From Microbacteriaceae bacterium PS02068 (lineage in GTDB: Bacteria; Actinomycetota; Actinomycetes; Actinomycetales; Microbacteriaceae), in the NCBI GenBank assembly GCA_029959325.1, contig JASCPF010000008.1:1-64000 (forward strand): a DNA stretch of 64,000 nt, read 5' to 3'. Below the pieces are notes generated by a model that had not been told where the DNA came from, made no database searches, and saw only the letters and a program-made list of their open reading frames with translations. Numbering within the stretch: the stretch's first letter is position 1; every line of letters starts with the position of its first letter. Below are positions 54,791 through 63,822 of the stretch, in pieces. A program made the translations under genes and the position numbers.

Positions 54791-55702
54791 ATGATCGAGA
54801 TCGAACGCCTGAGCAAACGGTACGGATCGAAGCTGGCGGTGGACGATGTCTCGTTCACCGTGCAGCCCGGAAAGGTCACCGGCTTTCTCGGCCCGAACGG
54901 CGCCGGCAAGTCGACGACGATGCGGATGATCGTCGGCCTCGACCGCCCGACCGCCGGCCAGGCGAGGGTCAACGGCAAGCTCTACGCGAGTCACCGCGAC
55001 CCCCTGCACCAGGTGGGTGCCCTGCTCGAGGCGAAGGCGGTGCACACCGGACGCAGCGCGTACAACCACCTGCTCGCGCTCGCGGCGACGCACTCGATCC
55101 CGAAGACGCGCGTGCGCGAGGTCATCGAACTGACGGGGCTCGAGGCCGTGGCATCCAAGCGGGTCGGCGGCTTCTCGCTCGGCATGGGCCAGCGCCTCGG
55201 GATCGCCGCCGCCCTTCTCGGCGACCCGCAGACGCTGATCCTCGACGAGCCCGTGAACGGGCTCGACCCCGACGGGGTGCTGTGGGTGCGCGGGCTCACG
55301 CGGCACCTCGCCGCGCAGGGACGCACCGTGTTCCTCTCCAGCCACCTGATGAGCGAGATGGCTCTCACCGCCGATCACGTGATCGTCCTCGGTCGCGGGC
55401 GCGTGCTGGCCGACGCGCCGATGGCAGAGCTCATCGACAGCGCCGCGACGAATCGGGTGACGGTGCGCACGCCCACTCCGGCGCCCCTGATCGAGGCGCT
55501 CACCTCGCCCGACATCACGGTGACGTCACAGGATGACGGCGCACTCTCGGTCTCCGGCATCGATATCGAGCGGGTGGGTGAGGCGGCCTTCCGGGCAGGG
55601 GTCATCCTGCACGAGCTCACCCCCGCGAAAGCGAGCCTCGAAGAGGCCTATCTCGAACTCACACAAGATTCCGTCGAGTACCGATCGGAGGTGGCTGGCT
55701 GA
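54791..55702 (+). CDS. ABC transporter ATP-binding protein (BcrA/NatA type)
   Basis: A 303-residue ATPase of the drug or antibiotic-export class: Walker A FLGPNGAGKSTTMRMI, signature FSLGMGQRLGIAAALLG (variant of LSGGQ as in BcrA-like proteins), Walker B TLILDEPVNGLDPDGV, and an extra C-terminal domain of about 85 residues. Its stop overlaps the permease ATG (TGATG). Confidence 0.92.
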   Translation: MIEIERLSKRYGSKLAVDDVSFTVQPGKVTGFLGPNGAGKSTTMRMIVGLDRPTAGQARVNGKLYASHRDPLHQVGALLEAKAVHTGRSAYNHLLALAATHSIPKTRVREVIELTGLEAVASKRVGGFSLGMGQRLGIAAALLGDPQTLILDEPVNGLDPDGVLWVRGLTRHLAAQGRTVFLSSHLMSEMALTADHVIVLGRGRVLADAPMAELIDSAATNRVTVRTPTPAPLIEALTSPDITVTSQDDGALSVSGIDIERVGEAAFRAGVILHELTPAKASLEEAYLELTQDSVEYRSEVAG

Positions 55703-56595
55703 TGTCCACCACAATCACACCCACCCGCGACCGCACCCGTCCCGCCGCCCGCGGTCGGCTCACCGCAGGGGGCATCCTCGCCTCGGAGTGGATCAAGATC
55801 CGCACCGTCCGCTCGACGATCTGGTGCTTCGGCATCCTCATCCTGCTCATCGTCGGCATCGGCATGCTGATCGCCACCCTCACCGAGGTCGGCGACCAGA
55901 GCTTCGACGCTGACACGTCGCGCTCGCTCAGCGTGCTGATCGGCACGGCAGGCGTGAACGTCGCCGTGCTGATCGCCGCCGTGTTGGGCGCGCTGATCAT
56001 CACCGGCGAGTACTCGACGGGCATGATCCGATCGACCTTCACGGCGGTGCCGCGCCGCACCGGGGCGGTCCTGGCGAAGATCGTCGTGCTCACCGTGACG
56101 ACCTTCGTCGCGACGGAGGTCGGCGTGTGGCTGGCCGTGCTCGCCACCGCGCCGATCCTGAGCGGCCGGGGCGTCGAAGTGCAGCTCGGACATCCATCGG
56201 TGGTCATGCCGCTGCTGGGCGCGGGTGTCTACGTCGCTCTGATCGCGCTGCTCGCGTTCGCGGTCGGCGCGATCCTGCGCAGCACGGCCGGAGCGCTGGC
56301 CACGGTGCTCGGCCTGATCCTCGTCGCGCCCGTCGTTCTTGCGATTCTCGCGGGGCTCACGAACGCTGAGTGGATCGCCACCGTCAACTCCCTCCTGCCG
56401 CAGAACGCGGGCGCCCAGCTCTACCAGTACGCGCCCTCGATCGACGTGCCGGTGCCGGTGGGTCCCGATGGCCAGGAACCGCCACGGGCCACCGGTGTCA
56501 TCCTCAACGGGTGGGGCGGGTTCGGCGTGCTGGCGGCCTGGAATGCCGTGGTGCTCGCCCTCGCGTTCGTGCTGGTGAAGCGCCGCGACGCGTGA
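55702..56595 (+). CDS. ABC transporter permease (ABC-2 type)
   Basis: A 297-residue membrane partner with about six helices (first FGILILLIVGIGMLIATLTE) and the typical EYSTGMIRSTFTAVPRRTGA coupling segment. With the upstream ATPase it likely exports a peptide, lipid or drug. No regulator is adjacent. Confidence 0.9.
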   Translation: MSTTITPTRDRTRPAARGRLTAGGILASEWIKIRTVRSTIWCFGILILLIVGIGMLIATLTEVGDQSFDADTSRSLSVLIGTAGVNVAVLIAAVLGALIITGEYSTGMIRSTFTAVPRRTGAVLAKIVVLTVTTFVATEVGVWLAVLATAPILSGRGVEVQLGHPSVVMPLLGAGVYVALIALLAFAVGAILRSTAGALATVLGLILVAPVVLAILAGLTNAEWIATVNSLLPQNAGAQLYQYAPSIDVPVPVGPDGQEPPRATGVILNGWGGFGVLAAWNAVVLALAFVLVKRRDA

Positions 56596-56658
56596 GCTGA
56601 CGCGTCGGAGTCCGGCGCGCGTGCACTGCCCGGGTCGGATCGTCGAAATACTTTCCCG

Positions 56659-56702
56659 AGTCGCGTCATAGAGTGAGCGATTCCCCGTCGTCTAGACGAC
56701 GG
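56659..56702 (+). promoter_or_regulatory. Shared 15-nt box and 18-bp palindrome before the wall-anchored protein
   Basis: AGTCGCGTCATAGAG (56659-56673) recurs with one change at 59355-59369, at nearly the same distance from the next start codon. It is followed by the perfect palindrome CCGTCGTCTAGACGACGG (56685-56702). Function is unknown: shared operator, promoter element or 5' leader structure. Confidence 0.5.
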
Positions 56703-56739
56703 CGGTGCGCTGTCAGAAGAGTGAATGAGGAATCGTCCG

Positions 56740-59310
56740 ATGGATGCAGGGGGAATGCTGCGCGCGCCCGCGCGGCGCGCAGGGGTCTCCGTCGAGTCGG
56801 CCGCGACGCGCGGAGCACCAGGGCCGGGCCGTTTGTCACGCAGGTTGGCGATGTGGCTCAGCGCGGTGAGCATGGTCGCCGTACTCACGGCGCTGGGCGC
56901 CCCCGCCGCGGTCGCTGTGGTCGCCAGCCCGATCGTGGCTTCGACTCCGGCCGGGACGACGAGCGTGGTCCCGACTGCGGGCAAAGCTCGGGGTTCGGGG
57001 CTGTGGGGTTTCGCGGGTGACGTGCGAACTCAGGCTTCCGGTGGTGTCTTCAACTACGACCTGGATGTGAGCCCGACGGATGGCAGCCTCTGGGTCAGTG
57101 ACTCGGCGAAGGTCTTGTACACCTCCAGCGCCTTCCTGTGCACCCTTTCCGGGGGCGTAAAGATCAGTGCCAGTGCGTGCCTCGTCGGCGAATCGCGGCT
57201 ATCGCACTACCCCGTCGTCGGCACGGACTGGGGCACGGGGCAGTACCTCGTCAACGGTGCCTATTCGGTTCCCGCGGCCGGAAGCAACGCGGGTGTCGGA
57301 GCGAACTATGCCGCGCTCGGTCAGGCCCAGAAGACCAACGGCTCTGACCTGACGAACGGCCGGTTCGGAGGCATCCGGGGCCTGGCGACAACACTGACGG
57401 GCGACGTGTGGGCGGTCGACGCCGACTACGCCCTCACTCCGGTCGCGACAAGCTTCAAGGGCGTGCGCGTGGTGCGCGGCGACTTCACCGAGGGGCCGTC
57501 TTTCGGCAAGGCCGTGTGGAGTTCTGGCACGACGTGGACGAACCGCAACGATCCGGAATCACTCGACTACCCGGTGGGTGCCGCCCGAATGCTCAATGGG
57601 GACATGATCGTCACGTCGCAGACCCCCGAGCTGCTCAAGCAGTACAAGCCGGACGGAACGTTCGTCCGCAACATCTCCCTGCACCAGCCCGCGGGGACCG
57701 CAGGACCAGGAGACGCGGGATACCGGTCGCCGTACGCCGTCGCCGTTGACCCCACGAGCGGCGACCTGCTCGTCGGGTACATCGATCCGGGCAACGGGAA
57801 CCGCAGCTTCGTGGAAAGAATCGCGACGACGGGATGCACGACTGAGCCCACGGCGAATCCGGCAGGTTCGTCGCGAGACCTCTGCCCCGTGAAGGACGTC
57901 ATCGGGTGGGGCGATCTTGCTACCGGAGACGGCCAGACGTGGGCGACCTTCGCGATCGCGGTCGAGCCTCGTACGGGCGACGTCTATGTCTCCCAGCGCT
58001 CCGGACAGGTGGCCGTGTTCGCTTCGGACGGCACCTATCGGGGCAGGTTCTCCGCCTTTGGTGGCGGCACCGGCAACGGGCAGGTGGCGACCGTGCGCGG
58101 GATGGTGTTCGACGCGCGCGGGTTCCTCTATGCCACGGTGAGCGAGGGCACCGCGAACGCGCGAGTCGAGATCTTCGCCCGCACCCCTGACCCGATCACG
58201 GGCCTCTCCGCCACCTACACCGATCAGACGAAGACCGCTGCCACGCTCACCTGGAACCCGCTCGCCGAGGGCGTCACCGCTGACAGCCAGGCCCCCCTGA
58301 AGGACTACGTGATCGAGCAGTCTGTCGACGGTGGCACGACGTGGTCGACAGTTCCAACCCCGGCGAACACGACAGCACATCAGGAGATCACCGGGCTCGA
58401 TGCGGCGAAGCAGTACGTCTTCCGCGTGTCCGCCTGGAACGAAGCGGGCAACGGCGACACCGCAACGGCGGCCCCCACGCCTGCGCAGCCGGGCAGCCTG
58501 ACGCTGGTCAAAGCAGGAAACGGTCAGATCGCGGCAACCAGCAGCGATGCGCTGACGCTCAGCTCTGGAAGCACCGTGACCTTCACCTACACGGTGACCA
58601 ACAATGGACCCTCCCCCGTCACGGGCATCACGGTGAACGACTCGGTTCTGGGCGCCATCGCGGCCCCCGCCGGTTTCACCGGCAGCCTCGGGACAGGTGA
58701 CACGGTGACGTTCACCGCATCGGGCGCCATCGGTGAGGGCAGCTATCACAACGAGGCAACCGCCACAGGCACCAGCGTGGGAGTGCCCGTGGCCGCACGC
58801 GACGACTGGTACGCATTCGGCGCACGGGCCGCCATCACCGTGACCAAGTCAGGTGATGGCGTCACGGCGCCGACGCAGGACACGGCGCAGCACGTCACCC
58901 AAGGGTCCGTGGTGCCGTTCACCTACCTCGTCACGAACACCGGGAACGTCCCGGTGACGATCTCAGACGTGCTCGACGACAAGCTCGGCAGCATCGCCGC
59001 CCCGCAAGGCTTCAGCGGCACATTGGCCGCCGGGGCAAGCGTGACGTACACGTCCTCCGGAGTGATCGGCAAGGGTCCGTACAAGAACACCGTCACGGTA
59101 TCCGCGACGGCGGGCGGTTCGACTCTGTCCGCAACCGATCGGTGGTTCGGATACGGGGATGCACCTGCGGTGGCAGCCGCGGCCGCTTCCTCGAGTGATG
59201 GCGCGCTTGCCGCCACCGGCGCCCCATTCCTCGGATGGATTCCGTTGCTCGGCGGCGCGCTCGTCCTGCTCGGCGCAGCTCTCTTCATCGCCCGCTCACG
59301 CCGAGCGTGA
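56740..59310 (+). CDS. Cell-wall-anchored protein with beta-propeller, FN3 and DUF11-like repeats (LAATG sorting signal)
   Basis: An 856-residue secreted protein, unrecognised by name. Order: long positively charged N-region and signal peptide (to about residue 65); NHL/YVTN-like beta-propeller about 75-485 (YRSPYAVAVDPTSGDLLVGY and FAIAVEPRTGDVYVSQRSGQ are blade-like repeats); a fibronectin type III domain about 490-585; two DUF11/CARDB-like beta-sandwiches about 590-690 and 700-800 (TYTVTNNGPSPVTGITVNDS, FTYLVTNTGNVPVTISDVLD); sorting signal LAATG (823-827), hydrophobic helix, Arg tail. LAxTG signals are cut by class E sortases of actinobacteria. The ATG at 56740 has TGAGGA 8 nt upstream; one at 56725 is an alternative. 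Probably an adhesin or surface protein. Confidence 0.85.
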   Translation: MDAGGMLRAPARRAGVSVESAATRGAPGPGRLSRRLAMWLSAVSMVAVLTALGAPAAVAVVASPIVASTPAGTTSVVPTAGKARGSGLWGFAGDVRTQASGGVFNYDLDVSPTDGSLWVSDSAKVLYTSSAFLCTLSGGVKISASACLVGESRLSHYPVVGTDWGTGQYLVNGAYSVPAAGSNAGVGANYAALGQAQKTNGSDLTNGRFGGIRGLATTLTGDVWAVDADYALTPVATSFKGVRVVRGDFTEGPSFGKAVWSSGTTWTNRNDPESLDYPVGAARMLNGDMIVTSQTPELLKQYKPDGTFVRNISLHQPAGTAGPGDAGYRSPYAVAVDPTSGDLLVGYIDPGNGNRSFVERIATTGCTTEPTANPAGSSRDLCPVKDVIGWGDLATGDGQTWATFAIAVEPRTGDVYVSQRSGQVAVFASDGTYRGRFSAFGGGTGNGQVATVRGMVFDARGFLYATVSEGTANARVEIFARTPDPITGLSATYTDQTKTAATLTWNPLAEGVTADSQAPLKDYVIEQSVDGGTTWSTVPTPANTTAHQEITGLDAAKQYVFRVSAWNEAGNGDTATAAPTPAQPGSLTLVKAGNGQIAATSSDALTLSSGSTVTFTYTVTNNGPSPVTGITVNDSVLGAIAAPAGFTGSLGTGDTVTFTASGAIGEGSYHNEATATGTSVGVPVAARDDWYAFGARAAITVTKSGDGVTAPTQDTAQHVTQGSVVPFTYLVTNTGNVPVTISDVLDDKLGSIAAPQGFSGTLAAGASVTYTSSGVIGKGPYKNTVTVSATAGGSTLSATDRWFGYGDAPAVAAAAASSSDGALAATGAPFLGWIPLLGGALVLLGAALFIARSRRA

Positions 59311-59354
59311 TCGGGTGGCCGCTGCGTGCAGGAGTTCTTGCTCTCTCCGCGCCA

Positions 59355-59387
59355 AGTCGCGTCACAGAGCTGAGACTTCGGCGTCTC
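59355..59387 (+). promoter_or_regulatory. Second copy of the 15-nt box with adjacent hairpin
   Basis: AGTCGCGTCACAGAG (59355-59369), then GAGAC-TTCGGC-GTCTC (59372-59387). The start codon at 59434 is 64 nt after the box, against 66 nt for the copy upstream of the wall-anchored protein. Confidence 0.5.
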
Positions 59388-59433
59388 TTTCATGGCGGCA
59401 CAGTGCAGCCACGAAGAGCAGAGGTACTCGCCG

Positions 59434-59703
59434 ATGGCTGCACAGCGCATCCTGCGCACTCCCGCACCGCTTGAGGACCCCGCACCCGTCGAGGTGGGGA
59501 TCACGGTCCGTGACAACGCCGGAGTCGTCTACGCGTACGAGAACTTCAAGGTGGACATCGAAGCGTTCCACGAGGTCTTGATACTTCTCGCTGAGAAGCG
59601 TCGAGAGCTCGACCGTCAGAGCGCAAACATGACGCTCGCGCCGGCGAGGTACGTGACCCCCGAGATCGCCGACATCATGAGCGGCGCTCGACGGACGGCA
59701 TAG
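59434..59703 (+). CDS. Small hypothetical protein
   Basis: An 89-residue soluble protein of no recognised family. The N-terminal half looks beta-rich (VEVGITVRDNAGVVYAYENF) and the C-terminal half helical (FHEVLILLAEKRRELDRQSA). AGAGG lies 9 nt before the ATG. Belief that it is real comes from the upstream box shared with the preceding large gene. An ATG at 59392 is an alternative start. Confidence 0.6.
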   Translation: MAAQRILRTPAPLEDPAPVEVGITVRDNAGVVYAYENFKVDIEAFHEVLILLAEKRRELDRQSANMTLAPARYVTPEIADIMSGARRTA

Positions 59704-59846
59704 GTGCTGGGTCGCTCACGGCGAGTATCCTCTCCCCGTCGTTGCTCTCTCACACGTGGGACGCCATCTCGCGGGCACTCAACCCTGCCGCGACCGTGGC
59801 TGAGGCGAAGGAACGGTTCCTCGAGTTCTGCCCGTTTGGGGAAAGA

Positions 59847-59871
59847 AAAACCCCCGATAAACGGGGGTTTT
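59847..59871 (-). terminator. Intrinsic terminator after tRNA-Ser
   Basis: AAAACCCCCG pairs with CGGGGGTTTT around a 5-nt loop. On the minus strand it is followed by TTTTTCTTTC, directly after the tRNA 3' end. It could also work on the plus strand. Confidence 0.9.
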
Positions 59872-59872
59872 C

Positions 59873-59963
59873 TGGCGGTGACGGTGGGATTTGAACCCAC
59901 GGTAGGGGGTTACCCTACACAACTTTTCGAGAGTTGCACCTTCGGCCGCTCGGACACGTCACC
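59873..59963 (-). tRNA. tRNA-Ser (CGA anticodon)
   Basis: On the minus strand: acceptor stem GGTGACG paired with CGTCACC, discriminator G and an encoded CCA. The anticodon loop is CTCGAAA (anticodon CGA, reading UCG), the variable arm is long (GTAGGG..CCCTAC pairing), which marks a class II serine tRNA, and the T-arm has GGTTCAAATCC. Length 91 nt including CCA. Confidence 0.97.
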
Positions 59964-60008
59964 GTCGTCAATCTTACGACACGCCGGGGCGTGCCGCGAA
60001 CCGGGGCG

Positions 60009-60014
60009 TAAGTT
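60009..60014 (+). promoter_or_regulatory. Leaderless -10 box of the DHA2 exporter
   Basis: TAAGTT, then GGCGAG and the ATG at 60021. Confidence 0.5.
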
Positions 60015-60020
60015 GGCGAG

Positions 60021-61400
60021 ATGACAGCCGAACGGATGACCGGGCAACAGCGACTTGTCCTCACGATCGCGGTGCTCGGCTCGTTCGTCGCGTTCCTCGA
60101 CGGCACGGTCGTGAACGTGGCACTGCCGGCCATCGAGCGCGAGCTCGGCGGCGGGCTGTCGACGCAGCAGTGGACGGTCGACGCCTACCTCGTCACCCTC
60201 GGCGCACTGATCCTCGTCGCGGGCGCGGTCAGCGACGCGTACGGGCGCATCCTCGTGCTGCGGATCGGACTGATCGGATTCGGGGTCTCCTCGCTCGCCG
60301 TCGCGGCGGCACCCAGCATCGAGCTGCTCATCGCCGCGCGCGCGCTGCAGGGCGTCGCGGGGGCCTTTCTCGTCCCGAGCTCGCTCGCGCTCATCACCTC
60401 CACGATGGACGAGCCCGTGCGCTCGCGCGCCATCGGCCTGTGGACGGCCCTCACGACCGGCGCCCTCATCGTCGGCCCGCTGCTCGGCGGCGTGATCGTC
60501 GACAGCGTCTCGTGGCGGTGGGTGTTCCTCATCAACGTGTTCCCGATCGGAGCGGCGCTCGTGCTGCTCACCCGCCTCGAGGCGCGCGACCACCGCCGGC
60601 AGGGCGCCCGCATCGACTGGCTGGGCGCGATCCTGTGCACGGCGGGCCTCGGCCTCGCCGTCCTGGCCCTGATCGAACTGCCGAACGGCGGGCCCGCCGC
60701 CGGTTGGCTCTGGACGGCGCTCGCCCTCGGCATCCTGCTGTTCGCGGGCTTCATCCTGCGTCAGCGCGTCGCACCGCAGCCGCTGCTGCCGCTCGACCTC
60801 TTCCGCAGCCGCACCTTCTCGAGCGGCAACATCACGACGTTCTTCATGTACGCGGCGCTTTCACTCAACGGCTTCGTGGTTGCCGTCTACCTGCAGCAGG
60901 GCGCGGGCCTCTCCGCCACGCTCGCCGGGCTGGCGAGCCTGCCGACGACGATCCTCGTGGTCGCGCTCAGCCCCCGCATCGGCATACTCTCGGGGCGCCT
61001 CGGACCCCGCCTGTTCATGACGATCGGCCCCCTGGTGATGGCGGTGGGATGCCTCTTACTGCTCAGTGTCGGCACCGACTTCAACTATTGGTGGCAAGTG
61101 CTGCCGGCCATGATCGTGCTCGGCGTCGGAGTCGGAATCACCGTCTCTCCACTGACGGCGGCCATCCTCGGCTCGGCCGACACGGCGCGCTCGGGCATCG
61201 CCTCGGCCGTCAACAACGCGGTCGCCCGCGTGGCCGGCCTGCTCTCGATCGCCTTCCTCGCCGCGATCACCGGCGGCGCGCTCGATCTGGCGGGCTTCCA
61301 CCGCGCCAGCGTGGTCGCGGCAGCCCTGCTGGTCGTCGGCGCGATCGTCGCCGCTCTCGGAGTGCGGAACCCCGAGCACCCTGCCAGACTGGGCGCATGA
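60021..61400 (+). CDS. DHA2-family MFS exporter (EmrB/QacA type)
   Basis: A 459-residue drug:H+ antiporter with about 14 membrane helices. Motifs: [18 protein letters not shown] (D1), [20 protein letters not shown] (motif A), and [20 protein letters not shown] (late helix). The stop overlaps the ldh ATG (ATGA), so the two are coupled, an unusual pairing. Substrate unknown. Confidence 0.9.
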   Translation: MTAERMTGQQRLVLTIAVLGSFVAFLDGTVVNVALPAIERELGGGLSTQQWTVDAYLVTLGALILVAGAVSDAYGRILVLRIGLIGFGVSSLAVAAAPSIELLIAARALQGVAGAFLVPSSLALITSTMDEPVRSRAIGLWTALTTGALIVGPLLGGVIVDSVSWRWVFLINVFPIGAALVLLTRLEARDHRRQGARIDWLGAILCTAGLGLAVLALIELPNGGPAAGWLWTALALGILLFAGFILRQRVAPQPLLPLDLFRSRTFSSGNITTFFMYAALSLNGFVVAVYLQQGAGLSATLAGLASLPTTILVVALSPRIGILSGRLGPRLFMTIGPLVMAVGCLLLLSVGTDFNYWWQVLPAMIVLGVGVGITVSPLTAAILGSADTARSGIASAVNNAVARVAGLLSIAFLAAITGGALDLAGFHRASVVAAALLVVGAIVAALGVRNPEHPARLGA

Positions 61401-62350
61401 GCGCGATCGAGAACTCGAAACTGACCGTCGTCGGCGCGGGCGCCGTGGGATCATCCGTGGCATACGCCGCCCTCATCCGCGAGTCGGCGCGCCACGTCGC
61501 GCTGTACGACATCGCGGCAGAGCGCACCGAAGCCGAGGTGCTCGACCTCGCGCACGGCTCGCAGTTCACCGGATCGAGCGACATCATCGGCGGCGCCGAC
61601 ATGGCTCTGACGGCCGGCTCGCACGTCGTCGTCATCACGGCAGGCGCGAAGCAGAAGCCCGGCCAGACCCGCACCGAACTCGCGGGCGTGAACGCGAACA
61701 TCCTGCGCGGCATGGTGCCGAAGCTGCTCGAGCTGTCGCCGAACGCCACCTTCGTCATCGTGACGAACCCCGCCGACGTGATGGCCGTCGTCGCGTACGA
61801 GGCCAGCGGCCTGCCGCGCGAGCGCGTCTTCAGCTCGGGCACGGTGCTCGACACGTCGCGCCTGCGCTGGAAGCTCGCGAAGCGCGCCGGCGTCTCGATC
61901 TCGAGCGTGCACGCCTACATCGTCGGCGAACACGGCGACACCGAATTCCCGCTGTGGTCGCACGCGACGATCGGCACGGTCCCGATCCTCGACTGGGTGC
62001 CGCTCGACGGCCAGCCGAAGTTCACCGTCGACGAGCTCGATCAGATCGCCGTCGATGTGCGGGATGCCGCGTACAAGGTCATCCAGGGCAAGGGTGCGAC
62101 CAACTACGCGATCGGCCTCTCGGGCGCGCGCATCGTCGAGGCGCTGCTGAGCGACGAGCACACCGTCATGCCCGTCTCGACGGTGCTCGACGACTTCCAC
62201 GGCGTCAGCGGCGTCGCCCTCTCGGTGCCGTCGATCGTGTCGTCGGCCGGGGCGCAGCCCATCCGCCAGACATCGTTCTCGCCGTCTGAGCTCGCGCTGT
62301 TCCGCCGCTCGGCCGACGCCCTGCGCGAGGTCAAGGACTCGCTCGACTGA
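61397..62350 (+). CDS. ldh: L-lactate dehydrogenase
   Basis: It interconverts pyruvate and L-lactate with NADH. The 317 residues have the nucleotide motif [16 protein letters not shown], substrate Arg in [21 protein letters not shown] and the catalytic His in [17 protein letters not shown] rather than GETR/GMSR indicates lactate dehydrogenase specificity. ATG overlaps the exporter stop. Confidence 0.95.
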   Translation: MSAIENSKLTVVGAGAVGSSVAYAALIRESARHVALYDIAAERTEAEVLDLAHGSQFTGSSDIIGGADMALTAGSHVVVITAGAKQKPGQTRTELAGVNANILRGMVPKLLELSPNATFVIVTNPADVMAVVAYEASGLPRERVFSSGTVLDTSRLRWKLAKRAGVSISSVHAYIVGEHGDTEFPLWSHATIGTVPILDWVPLDGQPKFTVDELDQIAVDVRDAAYKVIQGKGATNYAIGLSGARIVEALLSDEHTVMPVSTVLDDFHGVSGVALSVPSIVSSAGAQPIRQTSFSPSELALFRRSADALREVKDSLD

Positions 62351-62414
62351 TTCCCCTGCGCCGCGGCGCAGCCGAGGTAGCCGCGCCGCGACGACGAGCG
62401 TCGGATGCCACGGC

Positions 62415-62420
62415 TAGCCT
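62415..62420 (+). promoter_or_regulatory. Leaderless -10 box of radA
   Basis: TAGCCT, then TGCGGC and the ATG at 62427. Confidence 0.5.
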
Positions 62421-62426
62421 TGCGGC

Positions 62427-63788
62427 ATGGCATCCAAACGCGCGGCGAGCACCCTGGCGTACCGCTGCACCGAGTGCGGGTGGACGAGCGTCAAGTGGGT
62501 CGGGCGCTGCGGTGAGTGCCAGCAGTGGGGCACCGTCGTCGAGGCGACGACGGCCACGGGCATCGCGAGCACGGGCGTCGCTCCCCTCGCGCCGACGCGC
62601 GCGGCACGGCCCATCACCGAGATCGACACCCGCGAGACCCCGCGTCGCACGACGGGCGTCGGCGAGTTCGACCGCGTGCTGGGCGGGGGCATCGTCCCGG
62701 GCGCCGCGATCCTGCTGTCGGGCGAGCCGGGTGTCGGCAAGTCGACCCTGCTGCTCGACGTGGCCGCCAAGACGGCCGCGGCCGGGCGCCGCGTGCTGTA
62801 CGTCAGCGCCGAAGAGTCGCTGGGGCAGGTGCGACTGCGGGCAGAGCGCACGGGCGCCCTGCACCCCGAGCTGTACCTCGCGAGCGAGACGGATCTTGCC
62901 ACCGTCCTCGGCCACGTCGACGAGACCGCGCCCGAGCTGCTGATCGTCGACTCGGTGCAGACCGTGTCGTCGAGCCTCGTCGACGGGGCCGCGGGGCATC
63001 CGAGTCAGGTGCGCGAAGTGGCATCCACCCTCATCCGCATCGCGAAGCAGCGTTCGCTGCCGGTCATCCTGGTGGGGCACGTGACCAAAGACGGGCAGGT
63101 CGCGGGGCCGCGGATCCTCGAGCACCTCGTCGACGTGGTCTGCCACTTCGAGGGCGACCGACAGACCTCGCTGCGCTTCGTGCGCGCGCTCAAGAACCGG
63201 TTCGGCGCGACCGATGAGGTCGGCTGCTTCGAGCAGACGCAGCACGGCATCGCCGAGGTGCCCGACCCGAGTGCGCTGTTCCTCGGGCACGGCTCGCGCG
63301 AGCCCGGCACGTGCGTGACGGTCGCTCTCGAGGGTCGGCGCGCGCTGCCGGTCGAGGTGCAGGCCCTGACGCTCGCCGGATCGGGCCCGAATCCGCGGCG
63401 CATCGTGAGCGGCGTCGATGCCGCCCGCGTCGCGATGGTGCTCGCCGTGCTCGAGAAGCGAGCGCGCATCAAAGTGTCTGATCAAGACGTCTACGTCTCG
63501 ACCGTCGGGGGCGTGCGGCTCACCGAGCCGGCGGCCGACCTCGCGATCGCCCTCGCGGTGGCGAGCGCCGTCTCGAACCGGGCGAACCCGGCGAACCTCG
63601 TCGCGATCGGCGAGCTGAGCCTTGCCGGCGAGGTGCGCGCGGTCACGCAGCACGAACAGCGTCGAGGCGAGGCGACGCGCCTCGGCTACCGGTCGATCGT
63701 CGACACCACCTCACGCACTCTGGGCGGGGCGCTGCGCGATCTGACCCGCCTGCATCCCCGCGACTCTCAGGACGACCCGTCGTTCTGA
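62427..63788 (+). CDS. radA: DNA repair protein RadA
   Basis: A hexameric helicase-like ATPase that aids RecA-dependent branch migration. The 453 residues contain the C4 zinc finger (YRCTECG and GRCGEC, residues 11-33), Walker A GEPGVGKSTLLL, the RadA-specific ALKNRFGATDEVG and a C-terminal Lon-like domain (ISTVGG-type region VYVSTVGGVRLTEPAADLAI). Length is normal. Confidence 0.96.
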   Translation: MASKRAASTLAYRCTECGWTSVKWVGRCGECQQWGTVVEATTATGIASTGVAPLAPTRAARPITEIDTRETPRRTTGVGEFDRVLGGGIVPGAAILLSGEPGVGKSTLLLDVAAKTAAAGRRVLYVSAEESLGQVRLRAERTGALHPELYLASETDLATVLGHVDETAPELLIVDSVQTVSSSLVDGAAGHPSQVREVASTLIRIAKQRSLPVILVGHVTKDGQVAGPRILEHLVDVVCHFEGDRQTSLRFVRALKNRFGATDEVGCFEQTQHGIAEVPDPSALFLGHGSREPGTCVTVALEGRRALPVEVQALTLAGSGPNPRRIVSGVDAARVAMVLAVLEKRARIKVSDQDVYVSTVGGVRLTEPAADLAIALAVASAVSNRANPANLVAIGELSLAGEVRAVTQHEQRRGEATRLGYRSIVDTTSRTLGGALRDLTRLHPRDSQDDPSF

Positions 63789-63822
63789 CGCCCGACATGC
63801 GGCCCAGGCGGGCAGCCACTCG

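Noticed and set aside
59704..60024. Small plus-strand frame containing VGFEPTVGG
   Set aside because: This peptide is the familiar artefact of translating the antisense strand of a tRNA gene.
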